From contig JANATG010000002.1 of the NCBI GenBank assembly GCA_029449235.1, forward strand, positions 806,001 to 870,000: 64,000 nucleotides of DNA, given 5' to 3'. The stretch comes from Linnemannia schmuckeri. Taxonomy: Eukaryota; Mortierellomycota; Mortierellomycetes; Mortierellales; Mortierellaceae. How positions within the stretch are numbered: position 1 is the first letter of the stretch; every line of letters begins with the position of its first letter. Below the pieces are notes generated by a model, which did not search any database, had not been told where the DNA came from, and was given only the letters and a program-made list of their open reading frames with translations. Shown piece by piece: positions 19,845 through 29,478 of this stretch. A program made the position numbers and the translations under genes.

Positions 19845-21091
19845 TTATCGGTACCAGTCGTTCCGATTGACACCCAAGCACTCGCCAACAGTGACAAGCT
19901 CCCAGCCATGGTTCTTTGCGTACTCAATTGCTCGTGGGACGAGATCGTTAACAGTCGACTCATAGGTGTCGTGCTCAAGTGCAATGAAACCTGCTCCACC
20001 GGCATACTTGTAGGCAGCAATCGAAGCGTCGACGTTGTCGGGGTGAGCCCAGTCATTGGTGTCAACTCTCCACTTGACAATCTTATAACCCTTGTCGTTA
20101 AGGTAGCTCTGTGAGACACCGTTCAAGTTTCCGTAGGGAGGACGCATGTAGACGGGACGGACACCGATCATGCTCTTGAGTGCATTATCCACTAGGGAGG
20201 AAAAGAAAGGCGAGCGAGGTTGTTATTGTTGAGCAAGAAGTGGGCAAAGCAAGACAAACACAAAGAACAATAAATGAAGATCAAAGAGTGAGTCGATCGA
20301 TTGCATTGCTAAATGAACAAGGTAAGTTTCCACACTTCACCATAGAAACAATGTCGAGGATTGCTTTCGACACGAGGAGTATGGACAGTAACCGACAGTA
20401 TACACAAGCACAAAGAAGTATTGAAACCAAAAGAACAAAAAAAACAACGAGAAGAGTTGCATTGGACACAAAAATGATCAAAACCAAAGAAACAAAGACG
20501 ATAGGTGCATGAGATTCGAAAAAAGGACTTTTGTTCGTTTGCTCTGTCGATCATTGTTCAAAGGGAAGCACTCAAGCATCGATCATGGAGTCATGGTGGT
20601 ACAACCAACAGACAAACAGAAAAGGCAATCCCACGCCAACAGGCAACAAACAACTTACGTCGGGTCATCTGGGTATGGATCTCGTCGTACGAAAGAGCCG
20701 TCAGATCAGCATGTCCCCAGGTATGGGACGCGATCTGGTGGCCCTCACGGTAGGCACGCTTGACAATCGCGTCATACTGGTAGATGTCGCCAACATTATC
20801 GCCGTTGACAAAGAAAGTCGCCTTGACACCTGCCTGCTTCAAGTGGTCGAGCAATTGGTTGGTGAACTTATATGGGCCGTCGTCAAAGGTCATTGCGACT
20901 GTACCGGGAACTTTGCACGAGGTAATGACGCCGTATTCGCGTTTCTCGAGATGCTCGAAATGGGCATCCTTGGTCAATTCCGGGTCAGAGGACCGGGAAG
21001 TCAAAACTGGGACGGGGATAACAGAGGCTTGAAGCAAGCTTGCAGAGAGTAAGGCTACTGCAATGCTTGCAAGGCGGAAGGTTGGTGCCAT
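19845..21091 (-). CDS. Secreted chitin/polysaccharide deacetylase (CE4), copy 1
   Basis: Exons are 21091-20659 and 20191-19845; 259 residues. It probably removes acetyl groups from chitin to make chitosan in the cell wall. An N-terminal signal peptide (about residues 1-23) is followed by a propeptide ending in EKR, a Kex2-type site. All five CE4 motifs are visible: TFDDGP, SHTWGH (metal-binding His pair), RPPYGN, DTNDW and LEHD. Both Asp of TFDDGP are intact, so the enzyme should be active. There is no GPI-anchor-like tail, which suggests a soluble or wall-trapped enzyme. The intron after QMTR splits a Leu codon. A second copy at 37.4 kb has the same intron position and phase, so the two are true paralogues. 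Confidence 0.92.
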
Positions 21092-22312
21092 TGTGCTATT
21101 TTATATGTTGTAGATGCGGGGGGAGTTAAAGTACAATGTCTGTTGCGTGCGAGAAGGCAAGTTACTTGAGAGTTGTTTGAAAGAGTGAGTTGGTGGATAG
21201 TGGATAAAAAGAAAGAAGAAAAAAGAAGAAAAGTAAAAAGATGGAGAAAGTTAAAACGATTGATAAAAGACAAGGTTGGGTCAGGGAGCGTGAAAGACGA
21301 AGAGAAAAAAAGTGTGAAGGAAAGTGTTACTTTTCGGCGGCTTTTTAAAGCCATAGTTTGGCGCGTTACCGAGATGGAGACGACCAATGCGGCATCTCGA
21401 ACCCAATTGGATAAAGGCTGGATGGTGTTGCAGGATAAGACGCTGGAGAGCATAAACGATGCACGCACGCGCTTGTGGTGCTTCGCCCACGGATTAATAA
21501 TATTTTTCAAACATTTCCTTTCGCTGTATGGCATGGAATTAATGAGTGATGCCTAGTTCTTGAATGGGTATCTCATGCTGCGGGGCAGAGTGAGTGGGAC
21601 ATGAAAGGTAGCGTGTTTTTTGCGGTTGTATGAGTGTATGCACTTACAGCGTGTTTGAATCGAATATTAGACGCGCTGTGGCCATGTAACCATGCGCCAG
21701 TATATTTTTTGTTCCCAGATTTCGAATCAAATTGAGAAACACAAACGGTTTTGGAAGAAGGGCGAGGATTGCATATCTCTTTTGAGAATCATGGTGGCAT
21801 AGTGAGGGTTTTCAGTTCTTTTCGGAATGAATTTCAAAGACACTCTTTGATTATCTTTGTCTTTCTTCTCTGAACCCTGTCTGAGGCACCCTTTCTGACA
21901 CCTGATGAAGGATACATGAAACACTTTGTGAAAAAGAGTATAGGGTGTCCTTCTGACCCTTTTTTTACTTGGAGACATTTGGTTTAAGGAGTTGGAACCC
22001 ACTGCGACGCTTTATCTTTTCCTCTCAGTGGGCGTTTTGCTCTCTCTTGTCTCTCGCGTTCTTTTCTGCCTGTGTTGTGATCCAGTAATCCTTGGTTGTG
22101 GATCCAGTCCTGTGTGATATTTTTTCAAGAAAACAAGGTTGACAACTTTGGGACCAGTAAAACATACAGTCCGAATTAATACAGTGACGTGTAACATAAC
22201 AGAAGAAAAATTTGCCAGAAGGAATAAGTCCAGAGGTCCCCCTGGACCTGGTTGGTTTCCTTCTTCCCATCCCACAGTTCACTCTGTAATCTAAAAGATT
22301 CACTCAGTCGAC
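21092..22312. other. Divergent promoter region of chitin deacetylase and RPS20
   Basis: About 1.2 kb separating the minus-strand deacetylase from plus-strand RPS20. The RPS20 side has pyrimidine stretches typical of ribosomal protein leaders. A 5' UTR intron could be present but cannot be shown. No additional ORF supported. Confidence 0.4.
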
Positions 22313-22678
22313 ATGTCTGCCATCCAAAAGTCTGCCAAGCCCGGTGTCGAGGAACAGGTCGAGTCCCCTGTCCACCGCATCCGCATCACCTTGACCTCTC
22401 GCAACGTCAAGAACCTCGAGAAGGTCTGCTCTGACCTCATCCAGCGTGCCAAGGACAAGAACCTCCGTGTCAAGGGCCCCGTCCGTCTCCCCACCAAGGT
22501 CCTCCGCATCACCACCCGCAAGTCCCCTTGCGGTGAGGGTTCCAAGACCTGGGACCGCTACGAGATGAAGATCCACAAGCGTTTGATCGATCTCCACTCC
22601 CCCGCCGAGATCGTCAAGCAGCTCACCTCCATCAACCTCGAGTCTGGTGTTGAGTGCGAGGTCACCCTTGCCCTTTAA
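22313..22678 (+). CDS. RPS20: Ribosomal protein uS10 (S20e)
   Basis: Intronless, 121 residues, full family length. The product is a small-subunit protein of the cytosolic ribosome head, near the mRNA entry region. Recognisable blocks are HRIRITLTSRNVKNLEKVC, KGPVRLPTKVLRITTRKSPCGEG and WDRYEMKIHKRLIDLHSP. Codons are strongly biased to C-ending and optimal forms (CTC, GTC, AAG, CGC), unlike neighbouring genes, as expected for a very highly expressed gene. AATAAA sits about 80 bases after the stop. Confidence 0.97.
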   Translation: MSAIQKSAKPGVEEQVESPVHRIRITLTSRNVKNLEKVCSDLIQRAKDKNLRVKGPVRLPTKVLRITTRKSPCGEGSKTWDRYEMKIHKRLIDLHSPAEIVKQLTSINLESGVECEVTLAL

Positions 22679-22890
22679 ATCTGTTTTTTCAGGATCAACA
22701 CAAAGAAACAGGATTATCAATGGATTCTCTTTTATGACCGAGGCTTTTATGGCAAACAATAAAAATGATGACATTGGAAACACTTCAAAAAACCAACATC
22801 TTTTTTTTCTGTGAATCCGGGATTCGGGATGATTACAAGGAAAAATATGAGCGATGGGAAATAGGAAAACAATTCAATAATAAGAGTTTA

Positions 22891-24571
22891 TTACGACTTG
22901 GGTGTTGGTGCTGCACCCTCGCTCTCCAGACGATCCTTGAGAGAGTGCTTTGCAGACCCACGCTCCAATGGTTTGTTTTGTGTGGGCGACGGCTTCCAAC
23001 CAATCTAGCGTGATAACAGCAAATAACAACAGCAGAGTGAGCAACAAATAAATTCAGTGAAGTCAAATTCTCCCCAAAACGTTTTCTTCAAGCGCAGGGC
23101 GAAGCAACATACCATATACAGGATCTGGAAGGTAGCGGGAACCGTTCCATCCTCGTTGCCATACATTTCTAGAAAGTGAAGGGAATGGTTGATTCGGTGC
23201 ATGAGAAAGGCTGGCTCTCCGCAGGTGTGCATGATTCTCAGAGCCAAAGGGTGGGAAAACGGTGCAAGTAATACCTTTGTAGATAGCAGCAGCCGCCATC
23301 ATAGTGTCTCTCTTCAGAAGTCCTCTCCTATTACCCCCGATTAAAGTTGATATTGTTATCGATTAGTACTCAATCACTGCAATTCTTGATTCTAGTCATC
23401 TCTATACATCTGACAACATAACATACCTGTTGATGACTGCGTTGCTCTCGCCCATGGCTCTGAGATCCTCCATCAACTCAATTGCACTGGGATAGTTCAC
23501 AGTGACCTCGTCCACATCGACTGTTGTGAGAGTGAATCCTGCACGAGAGAGAAGACTTCCCAGATCGCGACTGTCAGCCATGGGCGACACTCTGGGCGAG
23601 ATGCCTCCTTCCCGATCCTGCTCTGCCAACTGAAGCGACGTCCTATTTAATAAGGAAGGAAGTGAACATGGGTTTTGTATCAGCAGTTGTCCGTCGGTAT
23701 GCTTGTTCGCAGATGAGCTTCTACTGATACTAATGTCAGATATAGCCATATCCCTTTACCGAAGCTCAAAGAGAGTATCGCCTCCAAAGAGTCCTGCAAT
23801 GAATACGCCGTCGGGCTTCAAGCTTCGCTGGATCTGGATCATGGCGCCAGGGAGATCGTTGATCCAATGCATCGACAAACTGCTCACGACACACTCCAAG
23901 CTGTTCTCAGGGAAAGGCAAGTTCTCCTCGTCCACTATGCGTCTCTCAACAGGGACTAGTATAACCAGTGGGAAATCGAAGGATGTTAATGCAGTATTTA
24001 GGATCAACCAAAGTCCAATTAAGCCGCCACTCCTTGATTGAGATCACGTACCTTCGTATTCGACATCCTTGTCGCGGTTGAGCATAGTCTCGGACATGTC
24101 ACACATAATCAGTTTCTTCATCATATCCATGTCAACATGCTTGGCGATATGGCCACACCCTGATCCAAGTTCCACTACTTCGTTGAACTCGCGTTTGATA
24201 TCCTACAGAGAGCCAATAGCTTGATTGTCAGTATTTGAAAAGGTCTACAATTTGCTTTGGAAACGAAGAAGCTCATGCAACCATTAGGAATGGAGAGAGC
24301 ATACCAAGAGACGGTCGACGACACGGAATGCGACTTCGTCTTTGACATAGTCGACCTGTCTGCTTTGCTCGGTGTTACTGGCGGCGCGTTCCTTCTGTAG
24401 CCTCTTTGTCTCGCGGTTGAAGACTTGGAAGGTGGCGGGGATGGTCTTGTTTCCTGCGGGTGGTGGTGGTGGTGCTGTCGAGTAGAGGAGTCTTGCAGTA
24501 TGGTTGGTCGTAGTGCGGAGTGGTCTTGAAAGGAGACGGTATCCTGTTCTGAGCATGGCGGTGTGTTGCAT
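22891..24571 (-). CDS. NDUFAF5: Mitochondrial complex I assembly factor NDUFAF5
   Basis: Seven exons: 24571-24305, 24202-24052, 23955-23760, 23642-23427, 23327-23275, 23168-23113 and 23004-22891; every junction is GT-AG, in phase, giving 350 residues (human about 345). The basic, Ser/Arg-rich N terminus ending near LLYSTAP looks like a mitochondrial presequence. A class I methyltransferase fold follows: VVELGSGCG (SAM-binding loop), LIMCDMSETML, DEENLPFPENSLECVVSSLSMHWIND and LKPDGVFIAGLFGGDTLFELR. In animals NDUFAF5 hydroxylates an arginine of the NDUFS7 subunit during complex I assembly. The gene is tail-to-tail with RPS20 and head-to-head with HEM3. Confidence 0.93.
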
Positions 24572-25042
24572 TGTGTGTGTTGTGAATGAATGAGTAAAAA
24601 GAGACGACCGGAAGTTGATTTAGTGAACAAGTCTGTGTGAGAATGAAGTTGATCTCCGAGAAGTGTGTGTTTTCTGTGAAAACAGTGAGCGGGGCCAACC
24701 TTCTCAGTCGCTGCCCTTCCTTGTTAGTGGCTTTGATCCGGGCGGATCAACAAATATGGGACTCATTTGGTGCTCCTCCTCCGAGACAATCAATCGAGCT
24801 CTCTTTACCTCACCTGGTCGTCTCGGTACTTTTTTTTTATTATTATTCTTTTCTCCCAGCAATTTCCCACCCGCTTCTTCCTTTCTTCCTTATCCTTCAC
24901 TCTCTTCGTCCTTATTCGGCACCACTTAACCACTAATAACATAAACCAGTAACCAAGCAAGGGCTAAAAGGACTACCAGCACACTACGGACCCTTCTCAC
25001 TCGTCACAACCACCTTTCCCCTCACTTCACAATACATACAAA
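24572..25042. promoter_or_regulatory. Shared divergent promoter region NDUFAF5/HEM3
   Basis: A 471-base stretch separates two start codons facing away from each other, so it must hold both promoters. It contains C/T-rich tracts. No defined TATA box or operator is claimed. Confidence 0.45.
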
Positions 25043-26502
25043 ATGACCTCCAGGGAAACCATTCCTATCGGCACCAGAAAGTCCGCCCTTGCTATTGCCC
25101 AGACCGTTCAGGTCCAGAGCGCACTCGAGAAGTACAACCCAACTAAGGCCTTCCCCCTCCTCAGAATGTCAACCACTGGCGACCTCTTCCAGGGTCAACC
25201 TCTTTCCTCGATCGGCACAACCGCCGTCTTTACCCGCGAACTCGAGACCTCTTTGGAGAATAAGGAGTGTGATCTTTTGGTGCATTCCCTCAAGGATGTC
25301 CCCACCCAGCTCAAGCCTGGATTCGTTATTGGCGCCATGATGAAGCGTGAAGAGCCCAACGATGTGATGGTCATGCGTACTGGTGAATTCAAGGCACTCA
25401 AGGACTTTGGAAAGGGGGATGTTGTGGGAACCAGCAGTGTCCGTCGCGCGAGTCAGATCAGAAGATTGTGCCCAGGAGTTCAAGTCATGGACGTTGTAAG
25501 TTCTCCTTTTGGGTTTTTTTTCTTCCTTGAGGTTTGCCTCACCCATTTCGCTTGTGGTTGCTCTTGTCTCTCTTTGTGGAGCTGATTTTATTTAGTTACT
25601 TTGTCTCCCCCTGACTGACCCACGTTTTTTTAAAACTTCTTTGTTCTTCTTTTGTCACTTTGGCTACTTAGAGAGGAAATGTGTAAGTGAGCGCTTCTTG
25701 ACTGCGAATCTTGACCGGGAACTGGCCTAGCGTGGCGTGGCGGGGAAGATTACCCGCATTGAAAACACAAAAAAAGAACGGAGTTACCTTTTCATCTGAA
25801 CAAAAAAGAAACAAAGTATCTACTGGTAAAGGAGCACTAACTTTCCACCTCAATCTCATCTCTCCTGAACCTTTTTTTTTTTTTTTTTTTTTTTTGTTTT
25901 TTGTTTTTAGTAACACACGTTTGGCCAAGCTGGATGCGGCCGACTCGCCTTATACCTGCTTGTTGTTGGCTGCAGCTGGACTCCAGCGCCTCAACTTTGA
26001 CGAGCGCATCACTGCGACTTTGCCACCAAGTGTCATGCTCCACGCCGTCGGCCAGGGATCGATCGCGATCGAATGCCGGGCGGATGATACAGAGATTCTA
26101 GAGTTGATCAAGCCATTGGACCATTTGCCCACCCGTCTCCGTTGCGAGGCTGAGCGCAGTGTGATGAGGATCTTGGAGGGGGGTTGCTCAGTACCCATTG
26201 GTGTCTGGACCGAGTTTGTTTATTCAGGAACCACTGAACCCACGGAAGCAGAATCTGTCGGACAATTGCGTTTGAAGGCCCTGGTGGCCTCGCTGGACGG
26301 AGCCGAGATTGCCGAGACGGAGGCGGTCGCAGATGTGAACGGAAGCGTAGAACTGGCGATCGAGTTGGGCCGGAGTGTTGCCAAACAATTGCTGGCCAAG
26401 GGCGCAGACAGGATTCTGGCCAAGGTTCTTAAAGATCGTAACACTACCTTGGTGCCTACCGGCACAGGGGAGGAGAAGACAATCAAGGGATGGGAGGTGT
26501 AA
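25043..26502 (+). CDS. HEM3: Porphobilinogen deaminase (hydroxymethylbilane synthase)
   Basis: Exons are 25043-25495, 25672-25682 and 25911-26502; 351 residues. The enzyme joins four porphobilinogen molecules into hydroxymethylbilane in haem synthesis. Motifs: IGTRKSALAIAQ, HSLKDVPTQL, GTSSVRRASQI, RGN-NTRLAKLD, AVGQGSIAIECR, and GGCSVPIG carrying the Cys that holds the dipyrromethane cofactor. Exon 2 is a microexon of 11 bases encoding the RGNV part of the strictly conserved RGN.(N)TRL segment, so skipping it would both shift the frame and destroy the active site. Intron 2 contains a T24 tract (25872-25895) just before its acceptor. Confidence 0.95.
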
Positions 26503-26634
26503 ATTTATTACAAGGGATGAGGCATTCAGTGGCAACAACACACACACCAACATACCATATCTGCATGCCGCAATAATAAAAAAAACGTCACATGTCGGTT
26601 GACAATCTACTCCATCTCTTCCGACATCAACACC

Positions 26635-27726
26635 ATGGCGCGAAGAAAATTCATTGTCGGCACAAACTTCAAGGTGCGCAGTTTTTGTCAAGTTCTATTC
26701 AGGAATGAACACCACCAACAAATCGGATGTTCGTGGAAATAACAAACAAATTGACAATACGCTTTTTTGTTTCCATATCGGCCACAGATGAACGGGTCCA
26801 GGGCGTTTCTGCAGGACTTAGTCGAGAACCTGAATCGCGCAGACCTTGACAGCAACGTCGGTAATGAAGAAGTCCACCGTAATTGTGTTGTCGGTACGCC
26901 TCCCGCGTTCATCTCTACGGTCGGGTGTGAGCATATGCTGAAATATTTTGTTTACATTTTTCGTAGCGATTTTCATTTCACCGCCGTCACTCTATATCGA
27001 ACATGTCCGCCAGAACCTGCGTAAGGATATTGCTGTCGGTGGCCAGAACTGCTTCTGGAAGTCCTCTGGAGCCTTTACAGGCGAGATCTCGTAGGCCACT
27101 TGAATTTCTGTACAAAAGCGATTTGAAGGCACGACGGAGGACTCGTTGCACTATACCATTGCTCACTGTTGCTTTTTTCTTTTTGTAGGGCAGAGATGCT
27201 GAAGGATGTAGGAGCAGACTACGTGATCCTAGGCCACACAGAACGCAGAACTCTGTTCAAAGAATCCGACACCGACATTGGCCTCAAAGTCGTCCACGCC
27301 CTCCAGACTGGCCTAAAAGTGATCGCTTGTATTGGCGAAACCCTGTCCGAGCGGGAATCCAACACGACCCTCCAAGTCCTCTTCCGTCAACTGCAGGCCA
27401 TTATCGATCATGTCCAGAATCTGGACTTGAACCAAGAGGAGAAGTGGAAGGATTTGGTTATTGCTTATGAACCCGTGTGGGCAATCGGAACAGGACGCGT
27501 TGCGGCTCCCGAACAAGCGCAGGAAGTTCATGCGGCGATTCGACGGCGCGTAGGAGAGATTTGTGGGTTGGAGGTTGCAGAGACGGTGAGGATTATATAT
27601 GGCGGATCAGTAAATCTGGGGAATGCGCTGCAATTGGCAAGGGAGAGGGACGTAGATGGATTGTTTGTTGGTGGTGCGTCTCTGAGGCCGGAGTTTGTTC
27701 AAATTTGTAACGTTTTGCGGTATTGA
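26635..27726 (+). CDS. TPI1: Triosephosphate isomerase, divergent copy
   Basis: Exons are 26635-26673, 26788-26893, 26967-27090 and 27189-27726; 268 residues, somewhat longer than the usual 248-250. It interconverts dihydroxyacetone phosphate and glyceraldehyde 3-phosphate. Catalytic elements are present: N and K in GTNFKMNGS, the His of ILGHTERR, the Glu of AYEPVWAIGTG (with the flexible loop) and YGGSV for phosphate binding. Compared with the usual NWKMNG start it has NFKMNG, an extra segment before the second strand and a charged insert (QEEKWKDLV). Codon use is weak next to RPS20, and the usual glycolytic TPI is very highly expressed, so this may be a second, specialised copy; that is inference. 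Three introns, all GT-AG. Confidence 0.9.
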
Positions 27727-28793
27727 TGGAGCTACAGTAGTGGCGACAATGGCATTGGCGATGGCAACGGCGGACAAAAATAAACGGGTCACTTTTGAAT
27801 GGAATAAGATATGGGCGCGGGACGAGGAGAGGGTTATCGGACATGGTACCTCTTGTTCAAGGATATTCTCCGTAACGTATGTGTGAAGCGCCAGGCGATC
27901 GGTTTTTTCTTGGACTGGACCAGGCGCTTGGAGCGGAACATGAAAATTTATAATATCAATAGTTGGACATACCGAGCTCGACAGCCAGCATGTTCAACCT
28001 ACCTGTACCAAGACCACATTCTGCTGAAGGCTTTGTCTCACAGGTTGGACCATAACCCTGAGGTAAAGGTTTTACCCCTGTAGATTCGCTAATACACTTT
28101 TCATCCGTCTACCCCTAATCAACATAGTCTTCGCGACCTGGTCACATTGCCACCTACAGTACCAATTTTCTCATAGGTATTATTATCTCTCGTTCCTCAT
28201 TACCACAGAGTGCGTCATATCGTTTTGTACATAAAGTAAAGAATCCAGGCCCTTCCTTCCTCCCCGACGGGGGTTGTTTTCTTGGACTGAAGGGCAATGT
28301 CTCGTCTTTCTTCTTCTTGTAAGCATGCAACGAACATGCGTTCTTCTCCAAACATTTATGAGCCCTTCGCGTCATGCACGAACCTCTCGCCCAAAATCAA
28401 AACACTGAAAAACAGACATGAGCGAATAGAATGCTTGCGATCCCTCTTATCGCTATTTCTTCTTTTCGTGTTTGTTTATCCCTCATGCTATTAATCGACA
28501 AGTACAGAACATAAATAACGGTACAAGTGGTCGATTGGGCGTAGATGTACACGCAAATCTCCTCCGGTTTTCCTTATCCGGTACGGTCTTTGGTACCAAT
28601 CTTCGTACATACCGTAGAAAAGTATAGGTCTGGACCATGAGACCCTTTCTTGTTCTTTTCCTTTTTATCTCGCCCATCGAAACGTGTGGACATGCCATGG
28701 CTCAAAACAATCGGCAATATTCTTACACAAGCAAACACAAACAAACACGTTCACCGGGTAACAGCAATCGCTTGTTTGTGTTCGTTTGCAAAG
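27727..28793. other. Intergenic upstream of the defensin-like gene
   Basis: About 1.1 kb with no recognised gene. Small frames at 27811-28083 and 28637 onward lack domains. Confidence 0.4.
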
Positions 28794-28800
28794 TATATAA
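28794..28800 (+). promoter_or_regulatory. TATA box of the defensin-like gene
   Basis: TATATAA within gtatataaagtaaa, 124 bases before the ATG; one of the clearest TATA elements in the window, fitting an inducible secreted-peptide gene. Confidence 0.6.
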
Positions 28801-28923
28801 AGTAAACTCATCCCCCTCATTTCACTTCTTCCCTCACCCAGCTTACAAAACACAAACGCGTATCCCTCTCCCTCCTCTTCAAACGCAAACCCAACCTCCT
28901 CGCCCAACCACCCACTCCCAACA

Positions 28924-29136
28924 ATGTACATCCCAAAAAACCTTTCCGCCCTGGTTGTCCTCGCAGTCCTGGCCGTCGTGTCCCAGGTCCAGGTCAGTCC
29001 CGTTGCGGCAACTCTCGAGAAGCGTGAGACCTACGGCTGCCCCAGCACTCGCATCCGTTGCGTCTACCACTGCCAGAACGACTTCCAGCCAGCTTTGCAG
29101 GGCATGTGCGTCGGTGATACTTGCAAATGCTACTAA
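28924..29136 (+). CDS. Secreted defensin-like peptide (plectasin-type CS-alpha-beta)
   Basis: Intronless, 70 residues. Residues 1 to about 29 form a hydrophobic signal peptide plus short pro-segment; LEKR at 31-34 is a Kex2 site, leaving a mature peptide of 36 residues. Six Cys lie at 39, 46, 50, 62, 67 and 69, in the pattern C-x6-C-x3-C-x11-C-x4-C-x-C. CxxxC plus CxC with a Gly two before the fourth Cys (GMC) is the cysteine-stabilised alpha-beta signature of fungal and invertebrate defensins, and the terminal CKCY matches the end of plectasin-class peptides. Such peptides commonly bind lipid II of Gram-positive bacteria; activity here is inferred only. It could instead be a signalling or effector peptide with the same fold. 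It stands alone, with no obvious export or immunity partner nearby. Confidence 0.82.
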   Translation: MYIPKNLSALVVLAVLAVVSQVQVSPVAATLEKRETYGCPSTRIRCVYHCQNDFQPALQGMCVGDTCKCY

Positions 29137-29478
29137 GAAAAAGCCCTTCGCGGGCATCAATACCCGCACCTACGAGCACAGACATGCATACATACATGCA
29201 CTCGCTACGACCACATATAGAGAGGGCAAAGATTAAAATTATGTTTTTCAGAGTAGTTCCAATGAAGGCAACCAGAATGGCGGCAATAATGTCAAGGAAG
29301 CTACTACAGCCAAAGTAATGACTCTTCGTGGACAACTCCTTCACAGCCATACTACAACTCCACAGTAGAGTCTCGCGAGGCCAGCCTACTTCACTCCTTT
29401 TGCGAAACATTGCGCCTTTCATAGGAAAAACGCAATACTTTTATTGAACTGAAAGTTATATGGACATATAAGTCCAAT
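29137..29478. other. Intergenic between defensin-like gene and transposase
   Basis: AT-rich 3' flanks of two convergent genes; no clear terminal inverted repeat of the transposon was recognised here. Confidence 0.4.
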
